Source of the DNA: Eleginops maclovinus
Lineage: Eukaryota; Chordata; Actinopteri; Perciformes; Eleginopidae
Assembly: GCF_036324505.1 (NCBI RefSeq)
Contig: NC_086366.1
Location: 4,414,427 to 4,478,426 of the forward strand
Length of the DNA stretch: 64,000 nucleotides
Reading direction: 5' to 3'
Under the pieces are notes generated by a model that made no database searches, had not been told where the DNA came from, and worked only from the letters and a program-made list of their open reading frames with translations. Position numbers and translations under genes: made by a program. Below, piece by piece: positions 23,504-37,137 of this stretch (position 1 is its first letter; each line of letters begins with the position of its first letter).

Positions 23504-26500
23504 ATGGAGGCAGTGAGGAGGTTGCAGGCAGACTGGAGGTATCCCACTGCTCTGCTGTGTATTTATGGGTTCTTCAGCACAGTGAAACCCCTGGAGCCTT
23601 TCCTCATCCCCTACTTAACCGGACCGGACAAGAACCTGACAACAGCACAGGTAAAACAGACAAATCACTTCAGCAAATCAGATTTGATTTCTTCTCTGTA
23701 AGCTGTTCTCTTCTGTAGGCTTTAAGCGTGAATCTATATCTCAAATGTTTGCTTAAAAGGTTGCACAATGATTAATCAAAAAAGGTTCTTAACTGTAATT
23801 TGCATTGCTCTGCTAAAATGTCATAGTGATAACGTTTCGTACTTGCATGAATTACATTTACATGTTAAATCATTACAAAGTTGGCCCCAGCCGTGGCGCA
23901 CCTGACTGGGGCACCTGCACCGCACGCTGGCGACCCGGGTTCGAGTCCCGACCCGTGGTCCCTTCCGGGTCCCTTCCGGATCCCACCCCGACTCTCTCCC
24001 CCACCCTCCTGTCACTCTCCACTGTCCTATCCGATTGAAGCCCCCAAAAAATAACTTAAGTTTAAAAAAAAATCATTACAAAGTTGGTGAAAGACTTAAG
24101 TACGCTTTCATTGCTTGATTGATACCAAACAGCATCATAAAACCTTTGATTTAGCTATGTACAGATCATGATGACATTTATCTACGGTGTTTCCTCATCA
24201 GGTCAACAACCAGATCTTCCCGGTGTGGACGTACTCGTACCTCTCGGTGCTGGTGCCGGTGTTCCTGCTGACTGACTGGCTGCGCTACAAGCCGGTGGTG
24301 GTGTTCCAGTGCCTCTCCCTCTTCACCACCACGGCCATGTTGCTCTGGCTCAGGAGTGTCGCAGCCATGCAGGCCATGCAGTTCTTCTACGGGGTGGTGA
24401 CAGCCAGCGAGGTGGCCTACTTCTCCTACATCTACAGGTCATTCACAAAGAGCAGAGCAAGACACCGACACTGGCAACACTCGCTATTGGCTAGCGCTCC
24501 AACACATTGTACGTGATAGGCTAAGGGGCGGGACATCTCTAAGTGGTTGACAAAATGACAACAGAGAAAGCCAGCTAACCAATCAGAGCAGACTGGGCTC
24601 TGGTTTCAGACAGAGGGTGAAAAGAGGTGCTGCAGCACAGACAGTATGAGAAAAATAAAGAGCTTTTTGAACATTAAAGCATGGAGACATGTCCCAGCAA
24701 AGGCACTAAATACTAATATGAACCTAAAAATGAGCATCATACCGTCTTTAAATACAAGTTTCACTTATTTTTACTAAAATGTAATGCTACGTTTACTTCT
24801 AGTGCACTACATCAGGTCGGCTAAATGTTGTACTACTCTACTTTTGGCTAAATTTGACAGTTTTAGTTTAGCTTTTTAGATAAAGATATTACAATTATAA
24901 CAAGTGATAGACTTGAACATCAAGATGAAACCACTGAAATAACTGTTGAAGGTACAAAGAGATAAAACCATAAAACATTACACAAAAATTAAGTGGTAAA
25001 CATGAATTATGTGCATTTCAGACAGTAAAATGCTAATTGATGCAACAATATTTAAAATCCAATCATGTCAGATATATAATGTATCACATACGGAGATCGT
25101 TTTCTTCAGAATGTGTACTTTTAATACTTTAAGTACATTTTGCTGATGACTTGTAATGGAGTGTCTTCACATCAATCCATTACTTTTACTCAAGAAAACG
25201 ACCTGAATACTTGATGGGATAGACATGTGATTTTGCATTTCTTCATTACAGTGTGGTGGACCTGAAGAGGTACAGGAAGGCCACCTCTTACTGCCGCAGT
25301 GTCCAGCTGCTGGGCTACACCGCGGGCTCCGTGCTGGGCCAGCTGCTGGTCAGCTTCCAGCTCATGTCCTACGACAACATCCTGGTGTTCACTCTAGTTC
25401 TCACCTCCATCGCTCTCCCCGTGGCCTGCCTCCTGCCGATGCCACAGCAGAGCATGTTTTTCCACAGGCGTAAATCAGGGACCGAGGGGATAAGGACGCA
25501 TGGAGATGGGACTGTGGATTCAACAGAACTCTCACAGGGAGCAAATGTCTCCCTGGAAGAACCAAGAGAGGAAAAGGTAGAGAAAGAAGCAGGAGAAGGA
25601 GTTGATGACATTGAGGTTGGTGCAAGAAGCTGCAGCCAAGTCCTCCTCCAGCTGTGGAGGGACTTCTACCAGTGCTACTCCTCCAGACAGCTGCTCTACT
25701 GGTCAGTATGGTGGGCAATGGCTACCTGCGGCTATAACCAGACTGTCAACTATGTGCAGGTCAGTTGTAAAAGCAACACGAACAAAGATGTTCAGCAGCA
25801 CACCCGCTTGGTTTGCATTGAGAGCCCTTTAAAAGGAGCGTTAATATGCTCTTTTTCAGGTTCATATTTGTATGTTGTGCCTCTACTGAATGATCACAGG
25901 TGCTGTGGGAGCATGTGCAGCCTTCTCAAAATGTCAGCATCTACAACGGAGGCGTCGAGGCATTGTCCAACCTGTTAAGTATGCAACATCCAGCAGTGGG
26001 GAAATATTCAGATCCTTTACTTACATCAAATTCTAAGACCATAACAAGTAGAAATCCATAATTGATCACAGTACCTCAGTGAGAGTTTGACCAGGAAAAT
26101 GTATTTGAGGTATTAAGAATAAAAGTACAACAACAACTAAAAAGGTAAAGGAAAGCATCAAATAGAGCTATAACATGGTTTACACATAAATGAGGTAAAC
26201 AATTATCAAACTCGCTTTCAACTCGTTGTCCTAGGTACCTAAATATAATGTTTGATAGGTTTAATCATTAAAACATAATATGTATCAGTTCTTTACCGTT
26301 TTGTGTGTAAAAGTCTGAATGTCTAAAGTAATAAAGCTATAGAACAAATGTAGTGAAGTACAAGGTAGTTTTCCCTTTGTACAGAGAGAAAAAACTCAAG
26401 TAAAATACCAGTATCTAAAATGTGTACTTCCCACCACTGGCAACATCGTATTAAAGTCTCCAGTGCAAAATGGACTAAGAAAGGACTAAAAAGAACACAG

Positions 26501-27247
26501 AAAATCTTCTATTTTATCATATATTTGATAACAGAAATGGCTTTGGTGCAATATCAAACCTCAGTGCTTTTTAAATAGTCATCCCCATGATACAACCAGA
26601 TGGATGTTTTGCAGGTGCAGCCACAGTGTACGGTATCGGCTTCGTAGAGGTGAGATGGGATCAGTGGGGGGAGCTGGCTCTCGGGGGTTTTTCTGGACTC
26701 GGAGCCGCAGCACTCTTCCTCATGACCTTCATCGGAAACATCTGGGTCTGCTACGGCGGATACATCCTATTCAAGTGCCTGTACACGCTGCTGATAACAA
26801 TAGCCATGTGAGAGTTGCCTTAAAAAAAAGCGAGTTTATTATTGCAACACAGGGAAACGTGCATTTAGGTAACAATCCTTCTCTTTTAGGTACCAAATTG
26901 CAGCTGATCTGACGACGGAGAGGTACGCTCTGGTGTTCGGAGTGAACAACTTTGGAGCACTGGCTCTGCAGACCATCATCACGTCAGTGGTGGTGGACAG
27001 TAGCGGGCTGGGCCTTAGCATCATTCCTCAGGTGAGGAGTCGGATCAGAAATGTCAGAGTCAGGTGTTCTGCAGATGAAGTGATGGTATGTTGGTTTTTT
27101 TTGCAGTTCACCATATACGCCAGCTACTTCTCCCTCATCGCTGTCGTTTTCTCACTCCGAGGACTTTTCACCGTTTGGAGGAGCGACAGAGAGTCCACCG
27201 CTGCTGTCCAAAATGAACCTCCGGACTGTGACCAACACACATTCTGA
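23504..27247 (+). CDS. slc19a3: Thiamine transporter 2 (SLC19A3), tandem copy 2
   Basis: This second intact slc19a3 paralogue lies 1.6 kb after copy 1 in the same orientation. Exons are 23504-23650, 24202-24437, 25252-25759, 25900-25978, 26615-26807, 26890-27031 and 27107-27247, giving 481 aa. Motifs are [65 protein letters not shown] and [13 protein letters not shown] Glu/Lys-rich cytosolic loop (residues about 200-255) is unlike that of copy 1. The first intron and the last three introns match copy 1, but the middle introns do not. Intron 1 holds a SINE; introns 2 to 4 hold MITEs. An AATAAA at 27734-27739 is a possible poly(A) signal. The reading frame is intact, so it is probably functional. 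Confidence 0.92.
23885..24069 (+). mobile_element. tRNA-derived SINE with perfect target duplication
   Basis: The 5' part carries a pol III A box (TGGCGCACCTG) and a B box (GGTTCGAGTCC). A GC-rich body and an A-rich tail follow. An 18-bp direct repeat, AAATCATTACAAAGTTGG, flanks it at 23867-23884 and 24070-24087. It lies in intron 1 of slc19a3 copy 2. Confidence 0.9.
24477..24751 (+). mobile_element. TTAA-ended MITE, copy F
   Basis: It has the family core from GCTATTGGCTAGCGCTCCAA to the right terminus CCGTCTTTAA. It begins about 40 bp after an exon donor of slc19a3 copy 2; the left third is missing. Confidence 0.75.
24770..25225. mobile_element. hAT-like MITE, degraded copy
   Basis: It has AAGTACATTTTGCTGATGAC, TTACTTTTACTCAAG and related motifs of the 48796 family. 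Termini are not preserved. It lies in intron 2 of slc19a3 copy 2. Confidence 0.4.
25829..25889 (-). mobile_element. TTAA MITE fragment (G) at a splice acceptor
   Basis: TTAATATGCTC, then CAGGTTCATATTTGTATGTT and GTGCCTCTACTG, match the family terminus in reverse orientation. It ends about 10 bp before the AG of the acceptor at 25898-25899. Confidence 0.65.
25991..26439. mobile_element. hAT-like MITE with perfect 8-bp target duplication
   Basis: The left end is CAGCAGTGGGGAAATATTCA and the right end GTACTTCCCACCACTG. GCAACATC flanks it exactly on both sides (25983-25990 and 26440-26447). The 8-bp duplication and the CAG...CTG termini fit the hAT superfamily. Confidence 0.75.
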
Positions 27248-28856
27248 ACACATGGGAGCTTACATTTAAACGCTTCAAATTACTGACCGCAACACCATGA
27301 ATATGAATCCTTTTATATATACAAAACAAATGTACAAGATTCTCCATACATCAATATAAATGAATGGTTTGGTCATTTCTTATTTAAAATTCATTTTAAT
27401 ATATATACTGTATATATTTACACATTAACTTAAAATTCTCTAAAGCAAGTGGTTTTCAGCCCAGCAGCCATTCTCGACTGGATTTCAGAAGCTTCGTGCC
27501 CCGAGGCTCTGTCAGCAGGAGGGGGCGGCAGAGACCCCGGCCCGTCCCTGACTCAGCAGACACTTATTTATCTCTCGCCAACAGAACAGGCTTTGTTTTT
27601 TTTCTTAAGGGAGAACTACGGTGGCCCACAGGTGCAAACAACGCATATAACGAACCGACACATTTCCATTAGGAGGAACGCGCTGCAGCTTCAGTGCAAT
27701 TATAAAAAAACAAACGTGCCAAAAACATATACAAATAAAGAAACATGTTCGACACCTCTAACACAAAGACTATTGCAGATCTGCTGTAAGCTAGCTAGCT
27801 AACGGCTAACAGTCATTTACAGATACATCTTTCACTGTCAGTATGTCTATGTTTTACTTTTAAGTTTGGTTTTATTTAATATGTAATTTCATGTGGATAT
27901 TTGTTTACTTTCTATTTTTTTATGTGCAATGTCTTGTTTACATGCTGCTGTGACGAAGACATTTTCCCAAATTAGGATCAATGTAGCAAATCTTTCAAAG
28001 ATACTGACAAAAAACACTAATAATTATGAAGCAGACTAACTCTGCCAACAGTGACAGTTGGCAAACTTTATAATCCCCGAAAGTCAACAACTGCTCCGCT
28101 CCTAGCTGTGTGTGTCACTTTTCAGTGTCCCCCCCCCCCCAAACAGTGTCGGTTGTGTTTTGAGCTTCTTGCAGTGTTTCGTTTATGCAGCACTTTTGGT
28201 AAACACTGGTAAAGACGTTCCTTCATCTGCATGTGTTTTGGCATATTTGTGTTTTAGATTTGCTTAGTTTTTGAAGTTGCGTTTCTCCTAATGGAAGTGC
28301 TTTGGACCGCTGTGGCACGTTTGCACCTGTCGGCCACCGTAGCCAACAGTTTACCTAAAAAGGAACCCGCACAATTACACAGTTGGTTGTTCACAAATAC
28401 AGTAAGTGGCAGTACCCATAAACTTACCAAGAAGCAACAGATCTGTCCGAACAAATCTTGTGTGTTAGATACAAATACTGATATGCACAAAAGCGCTAAA
28501 AGAAAAATGAATATGTACAAAATTGCAGCATAACGAATGGGATATACTGTTACAATAACTTAGTTTTCAGCCAGTTTGATTATACATTGTGTTTCAGTAG
28601 AGGCCAGGCCAGTTCACAGGTCAAATAGAGAAAGAGGGGACCGTCCTCTCCCTCTGCACACACACCATCACTTTGTTTTGTAGCCATGGACAGTGTCAGC
28701 ATGATGGTCTGTCACAGCGGTTCACTTGTGACAAACTGCGATAGAAAATACAAATCCTTACAAACATTGTGTTTAAAGCTACTTGTGAAACAAACAGTGC
28801 AAGAGGTGCAAGCGCGCCGGTTGTTGACCCTGTAGTGGAGCGGATGTGAGGGATCG
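27248..28856. other. Convergent 3' regions of slc19a3 copy 2 and agfg1
   Basis: No coding signal. The reverse complement of AATAAA at 27871-27876 is a candidate agfg1 poly(A) signal, implying a roughly 1-kb 3' UTR. There is a C10 run at about 28131. Confidence 0.5.
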
Positions 28857-31800
28857 CTATAAGAAGGGGTTTGTTGAAGACCCTCCTGCTGGATACTGTG
28901 TCGATGGACCCGCACCCTGGAAGGTCAAAGGGGATACACACAATCAGAAAAGACGACTAATATTGAGAGGGTGAAAATAAATCCACATCCAGTTATATAA
29001 AAAGGGAGCGTCCTCCTTAGCAACGGTCTGCTAGCGAATAATATCAGACCTCGGAAATTTCCAAATTGACCAATCAAAATAGAGTACTTGTTTTTGGGAT
29101 TATTTCCAGCTTTTATCCGAAACAAAACAATTTAACAGACTATTTACTTGTGTCCCCGTTTCAGAGGGGTGTGTGTATACAGATTTACTGCAGTGTGCTC
29201 TTTACGCATTTATAATTAATAATATAATTTAAAACTAAAATGTAGCATTCATTTGACAGCCCTAGTTGTTTGTAAAAAATAATAATAATCCATTTTATTT
29301 ATAGAGCGCTTTTCTGAATACTCAAGACACTATACGGAGGTAAAATTCATCAAAACATAATTAACACACACTTAAAATGTGTAAAGCATGACTTTAAATT
29401 ACAGATTAAAAGCAGTTTTGAAAAGGTGAGTTTTGATTTGTGAAATGCTCTATTCAAATGTAATGAATAAATATAGGTAACTGCCTCATCTCCATCAACC
29501 ATAGCCTATGCTAAAGAGACAGAGGTCCCTTCGTTCTACTGAAGAACTAATTAAACTACTTCGTTTCAACGAGAAATAAAGATGTCTTACTAACCAGGAA
29601 GGGGTTGCTTGAGATCATAGGTCCAGACATTGTTTGTCCGAATGGAGCCGCAACAGGCTTGGCCTGGCCGAAGGATGCAAATCCTCCACCTGAAACACAT
29701 GATCATTTAGAAGAGGCATGGCACGTTTATCTATACAGAAATGAACAACTTCACGAGAAAATACAGCCAAGAGAAAACAAATCAAAACAAGATAAAAAGA
29801 CAGGAACAAAATCCAAGCATAACAGTGTGAGACTATAGGGGTTTTATTGAATGAGAAGGCAGCGGCAAAAAGAAAAGTCTCTATTTTAAAGAAGTGAGAT
29901 GAGCAGTTTTCTGGGAGTTTGCTCCAGATATTTGGAGCATAATAACTGAACGCTGCTTCTCCATGTTTGGTTTTGACACTGGAATCCTTTACTCGTGTTT
30001 AAGGAAACAAACCTTATTGAATGGTGACATTTTAAATTGATGAAGGTGCAATAATGTCAGAAGTTGTTACGGACATCTCTACATCTACAGGATGAACACA
30101 GTAACACACACCGTTGGGCTGCTGGGGGTACGCCGGAGGCTGTGGGAAGGGGGCCTGCCCGGGGAAGGGCTGCTGGAACGTTCCACTGAAGCTGGTGGGA
30201 AGGTTGAAGGCTGCAGGATTCCCAAATCCAGCTGGCATGCTCATGGAGCCTGTGCCGAAAGATGCTGCAACAAAGCAGGACAGTCAGTCTACAGGCATTT
30301 TACTACTTAGGCCTAAAAAATGTATAATTTCATTTAAAAACAATAACATTTCAAAGCACACACCTGCCTGTGACTGAACTCAGGACGAGGCACACATTAC
30401 ACAATCTAAATATGAAGAAGTTATTATGACGCACCGTTTGTTAGGAGGCAAAGCACTCTCTACTCTTTTAGTAAACTTTAATGAGTGAGGATGAATATAA
30501 TAATGTCTTCAAACGCAGCAGTGAGTTTAAGCCTGTTGCTAACTGACTAAAGGAAAAGGTTGAGGCACATGTCGTGACAATTTTAAGTCAAAATGACATA
30601 ATACTCTCTGTATAAAACTAATTATGGCTGTTTAAGTAGCAGAATTAAGCGTAAACTCAGATTTAAGCATCCTAAAACCAACTAGTTTGTTTCATCACGT
30701 ATTTATTCTGAGATTGCATCAGCAAGGTGCAGGAGAGCAAAAAGGGAAGCAGTGAGCACACGTGAACCTACCATAGGTGGGGGGGTAACCCTGCCTGTGA
30801 ATAACCCCCATCAGGCCTGTGCAGCATGCCAAGAGCAATCAGAGAGAAAACTGAAACTCTGCTGCTGCTGGAACTCTCAAATCTCTGGCACACACACCAC
30901 TGATAATGAAATACGTTTTCAGCACGTTTTTTATCTTAAATATTTCCCTGATCGGTTGCCTCTGTTCCAAAAGGATTTGATCTTCAATATTGAAGCATGA
31001 ATTAGATTGTGATTGTGTTGCATTGCACCCCGGAGAAACACACACAAACACACCTGCTGCAGCTGCTGCCGCCGCCGCTGCCGCCATGTGGGCCGTCCTG
31101 CCGTTGCTCTGGAAGGGGTTGGTGGGAGGGGCTGCCGGGGCGGCTACAAACGGATTGGTTGACTGAGCTGTTGGAGAGAGGCACCAGGTCACCAAACATG
31201 TACAGAGAGGGAAACTGAACAATAAAGTGCACGCCAACTGGTTAAAGCAATGATTCACAGGGAAGATACTTCGCAAGATCCCTAACATGTAAATTGATTT
31301 GGATTCAGATGTCAGCTAAATAACATGTCATGTAAAACATATGATGCCCCACTGATTACATTAAGACTGTATTTAACTAATATGCTTAAACCCTGCACCT
31401 TATCCGTTTATGCTTCAAGCCTGGCTCCTTATCTGTAAATATTTAACTTCTATTAATAAAAAGGTTTGGGACCTTATTATGCAACAACTTTGATACTGAA
31501 ACCTAATATGTGGAAATCCCGTCACCTCACTTCACTGCTAAGAGTAGATGAACTGCATTTTGTTGTGAAATGACAATAAAGTTTAATCTAATCTGAACAT
31601 GTCCACTGTCAGTGCTCTGAAGTCCAGCACAAAGGATCTCTCATTGGTGACTTTTCTACCTTGGTGTCCATCAGCAATAAAAGCTTTCTTTACAGAATGG
31701 AACCACAGATTAAATTCTTCATTCTGTTGTCGGCATCACATAAACCCATGCCACCCATATCACACTTTACCCCCACCTGGGATTGCCACTTGTTTCCAAA

Positions 31801-34800
31801 TCAACTTTGATGACACATTTCAATTTGGAGAACGATCATCACAAACCATCAGTAAACAGCATGTAGGACCCCTCACCTCCAAAACCCTGAACCATGCCAG
31901 GCAGGCCCTGCTGTGCTTGTGATGCGGACATCCCAGTCTCTGTGCCAAACACACTCCTGCAGAGAAACAAACGCAACACATATTAGTTTATCAGAAGAGC
32001 AGCGACAACAAACACCGGAGACCACTGATGGATGGGAGTGTGGAATAAATTAACCTCAAACTAAAAAAGGATTTATTTGTAGGTTATGTTTGGTCCAGAC
32101 TCTAGCAGGGGATGTACTGCAGTGTGTGTGTGTGTGTGTGTTTTGTGCTGACTCACCCTTTTGAGGCGCTGCCGGGGTTGTAAACACTGGTGGGAGGGAC
32201 TGGGGGGCCGAACACAGTGTCCAGCTCAGCCAGAGCAGCGTAGCGGTCGCCCCCTGAAGACACTGCTGGCTGCCTCTGAGGCGGACCCCCCACACCTGCT
32301 GACGCCGAGCCCCCCCCAGCAGGAAGACCAGCTCCTGCAAGAGAAGCAAAAGACAACAGAGCCCGGTTCAATCTACCTCAACGGATAAAAGGAGTTTAAA
32401 CCTAATTGTAAAGACACAGAAAGAGAGGTCCGGAGATAGCTGCCATACTGAACCTATTAAAGATACCGGGAGATAAATGATCAGCATTAGAATTTAGAGC
32501 AAAGGAATACAATATCGAGCTCCAGCCCAGTTCATTTCAGAGTAATGAAACATATGTACAACAGGGAGGTGTTTCCACCATGTGCTGTGGCTGGTTGAGA
32601 TTCAGCAGCACTGAGCCTTGGATTAGCCCAAATTTAAGTGATACAGAAGAAGGCGTTTGCTAGAAAACCTAAATCAGCCTCTTTATGATAGAATCTAGGT
32701 CTGTCCCTGCACTGGGAAGAAGAATCAAAGAGATATAAATCTATGAAAGCTGTTTTTTTTAGTTGAGTCTACTTCTGTTTTTTGGTCCACTTCTGTCCCT
32801 ACTCTTGGTCTATGAAACTAGTCAGGAGAGGTTTACCTTGCTCTGTTTTGGCAGAGCTTAACACGTTATCCAGGTCAGTCAGGGCTGCGTATTTATCATC
32901 AGGGTAGCTAGTACTCTGCACAGCTTCTCTGCCAGCTGCTGTGGAGTTACTCGGGGTGGAGGAACTGAAGGATCCAAAGTCAGCGCTACACGATTTTGGG
33001 AAGTTGTCAAAATTTGCAAAACTGGCATTTGCTAGTCCCCCTGAGGCGCTACCTGCATGAGAGAAAGAGATTAAAAAGTCATAAAGGGGGCCTGGATTGT
33101 TCTTTCTTTTGAGTAACAGCACCAACAGGGTGGAGAGGGGTAGAAGAAGCTGCATGGAGGGAGAGTTGTGGAGGAGTAAGCTTCAGTATCTAGTGGGTAG
33201 ATGTATAAAACATGTCCTCTGCAACACTGCACGATGCTAGCTCATTAGCATATGAAACTGAGGAACGCATAAAAATCATTCATAAAGAGAGGCATATCAG
33301 CTGAAGTTCACCATTATTAGGAACTTCTAGAATTCTACCACTCAATATTTGGGTAATTATAGGTCTTATGTTTGACGCCAGGACTGAATCATGACTGATT
33401 TTATATCTTAACCTCATCAAAATTGCACTATGGACTGGTGCAATATAAGTGCAAGATCTGGTGAAGCAAAGGATCCTCTTTTTGTATTTTTTATATGAAT
33501 AACGTGTTTAAAATCATAATTTCATAGCAAAATCATCATGCAAAAATAGTCACAATTCATTATTTTCTCCAATTGGTGCAGCCGTACCGCTGACACTGGT
33601 TTTTTATGTTTGAAAATGCCCCTTTTGTCACTGCATAAAAAGAGCAAGCCTTGAGAGGGAAATGAGGGCATTCACAGGGAGCAAGAATGCATAGGGATCT
33701 GATCAAGGTCCTGAACTGACAGCAAGTTGTCGTGTGGAAGTTAACATGGACGCCACTTAAGTCAGCGTTTATGTTTTTGGTGAGCTGATGACAAAAATAT
33801 GAGGACAAAGAGAGGCAGATTTTGAGTTATGGCTTTCTGTGGAGCAATGGCTGCTGCTTCTGTACGGAGGCGTGTGAGGAGGTGGAGTCTGGACAGGAAG
33901 CCTGAGAGAGCTGGCAGGTGAAAATCTGAGTTTCTCTAACATACCAAGTAATCAGTTAGAGTGAATCGATTTGCTTGGAATGCAACAAGAGGATTGATAC
34001 ACCACAACATACCACAGCAAGACAAAAAGATATTGGAAACTGGGGCAAAACAGAGCGAGCTTGCACACAGCCTATAGAGTGGTGCAGTGATGACGTATTT
34101 TTGAAGGTGACTCTCCATCGACCAAAAATAATGGGATTTGCGAGTATTGCAGAAAATATGTTCCTTAAGTTACCAAGAAAGATTTGTTCAGCAGGATAAT
34201 TTCCGCATACTGCATTCTTGAATCGTAAATGCAATCTCTAGAAGTAAAAAGCTATCGTAAGGCTAATACAAATTAAATCACAGTCACCACCGCTAAGCTA
34301 AAGGCGGCTAATGGTTGGCACGCTGACATAGGCTGTCTTTTTATGACACATGGAAGCCTCAGACATTCAGAAGTGGGGTATTTACTGACCTATTTCATGC
34401 TGTAGAAAAAAACATGTTCAAATATATGAAGGTTGTGTCTCCGTAGACCTTATTTCAGGCTTCTAACCACACATGTACAAAAAAACGTGTGCTAAAATGC
34501 TAATTTTGGGGTTTTATGACTCATTCCTGCACCACTCTTTCCTTTGTTATCCTAAAGTTGAGGGAAGGCTTTTTTAGGTAATGACACTGAAACCATCACA
34601 CCATTAGACTAAACTGAACCAGCAGTTTTCGAAAAGGTGTTAATCAATTACAGATAGAACAGACCTCAAGGGTTCTTGTGTTTTACAATTATAGTGCAAA
34701 TTAGTTTGTGTTAATGTCTGTTCTGTTTGAATCTCTTCCATTCTGTCTGTTCCCCACAGTGGTTGACTATAATGACAGCTTATTGTCGGCAGTGATTCAG

Positions 34801-35380
34801 AGTTACAGACACAAAAAGAGCCACATGCGGAGACACACATCACAGCCGGAGAGGAGGATCAGAGCGACTACACATCAGATGTTGTGAAAAAAGGGTGAAA
34901 GCTGTTAGGAGGTCAAGCCCAGAGAGAGAGACTTACTGTGTGCAACCTGGAGAGGCAGGGCAGGGGCAAACTCACCCATACTGCGACTGGATGAGAGCAC
35001 AGTGAATGCTGGCAGCCCAAAATATAAGATGGGGGGGGGGAGAAATGGGGCAATGTGCAAGACAGGGCGGAGAAACAAAAAGAAAAAAGACGTCAACTAA
35101 AAGATTAGAAAGCATGAAGTCAAAGCAAATCAATGGCTACTGACGCAGAGGGTGATAAATAAACACGAGATAGTATGAACAGCTTAGGTCGATCGCTCAG
35201 TGAGGGAGTGTGTGTGAGAAGGGATTATCTCACAGAGCCACGAGACAGAGAGCGAGAGAGAGGCTGTTATCCATCAAGCAATAGGCATACTAAAGAGATC
35301 GCACTGCAGCTCCACACGAAGAGTTAATGCCGTATATCTCCAGCAGAGGGCGCTGTTGCACACTACATGTAGCTGAGAGG

Positions 35381-35411
<31 letters not shown>

Positions 35412-37072
35412 CAGAGGAGGTTCAGGTGAAGAGTTGTGACTGCTGAGCAAACATTGACATGAAAGAAGAAAGGCTTGGAGGCAAACATGGACCAGAACGA
35501 CGAACACAGAGAAATCGTGGACAACAGTTTGCAGTCTTATATTTTTTGAAACCACAGAATACAAATGCCTGATTTAAAGAGGACCTATTCTGCACATTTT
35601 ATGTTCATATTTGTATGTTGTACCTCTAATGGGACATATCTCCATGCTTTAATGTTCAGAAAGCTCTTTATTTTTCTCATACTGCCTGTGCTGCAGCACC
35701 TCTTTTCACCCTCTGTCTGAAACCAGAGTCCAGTCTGCTCTGATTGGTTAGCTGGCCGGCTCTGTTGTGATTGGAGAACCACTTAGAGATGTCCCTTCCT
35801 TAGCCTATTGCGTTAAGTGTGTTGGAGCGCTAACAAACAGAAGCACGAGTGTTACATTGTGATGTCACTTTAGCACCTTTGGGATTTTATTGACATGCAC
35901 ACAAACCTATATGACACACTATAGGAAAGGGAAAACCCAAAAAGCTTAGTAAGGCCTGTTTAACTGGTGACTCTGCTCTGGAGTTGCAAATATTTCCACT
36001 AATGTTAAGCTCCTAAAATGTATTTATGAAATCCTTTAGGGACATAAGCAGTTTGGCTAGAGTACTACAACAGTCAAAACTGGGGTCCAGTATCCATATT
36101 ATATTCATAATGAGTGTGTCTAACACGGAATCCAATCTGTGGTGTGAAGAGAGGTCACCTTGTATAGTTTTGAATGTCTTACTTTTGTGTTATCAATGAA
36201 CCTACTATGGGAATAATTATAATTTCCTCTGCAAATTATCTTCTGATTGCCCAACATTCAGTTTTAAAGGGTAGTACTTCACTAGATTCATGCTTCATAA
36301 AAAGTGGGTTTGCTGTTTACATTTCACCAAGTGAGTAACCTGGACTCACCCAGCAGTTATCAATGTCAAATTAAGCTTTTTTTTAAAGTGGGTCAAAATA
36401 GTGATATGCTACAAGTGGTGCTTAGAGCAAACGCTTCTAATCTGTCTGCAGTCGAGAGCACAGAACACTTTAAAATGTGACACCAGATGGCTGAACAGCA
36501 CACAGGTTAGGGGAGCAGATGGTATGCATTACAACAAGTAAACACAAATGGCAACGTGACATGAAATGACTTTGTGTTAGCCTATGTGTACATTCTCAAA
36601 GACATGCATGTGTATAATTATAGAAGTGAATGTGTTAGTGTGAGAGTGATGAGTGTGTGTGTAATGTGTCCAGTGAAGGGAGCTTGCTCTACCTGTATTT
36701 GAGGGATGGAATTGGGCTTGTGGTGCTGAGGGGAAGCCACCTGTGGACCCAGATGCGCTCCCGAACGCATCAAAATTAGCAAAGTTTGCATTTGCGTTGG
36801 CACTCTGTGCAGCTGAGGGGGGGGGGGGGTCAGGATGAGGATCAGACAGACAGATGAAGAAAAAAAAAACACAATGAGAGGAATGCAACGGATGACATCA
36901 TAACCGAATGGATTCATGCATGTCATGACAAACGGCATGGATGACAAATGTAATGGATTAAGTGCTGATGTGAAAGACAATCACAGAGTGGTGCCACATG
37001 ACTGTGAAAAGCGGCTTTAGAGGCGGGCGAGATGGTTGGATGTTCACCCCCTCATTAAATACAGCCTATAAC

Positions 37073-37137
<65 letters not shown>

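Noticed and set aside
23885..23960. tRNA gene
   Set aside because: A and B boxes are present, but there is a SINE body, an A-rich tail and a target-site duplication, so it is a SINE head and not a tRNA gene.
34937..34980. 44-nt exon-like segment on - in an agfg1 intron (AG before, GTAAGT after)
   Set aside because: Including it shifts the next agfg1 exon into a frame with an early stop; skipping it joins the flanking exons in perfect phase.
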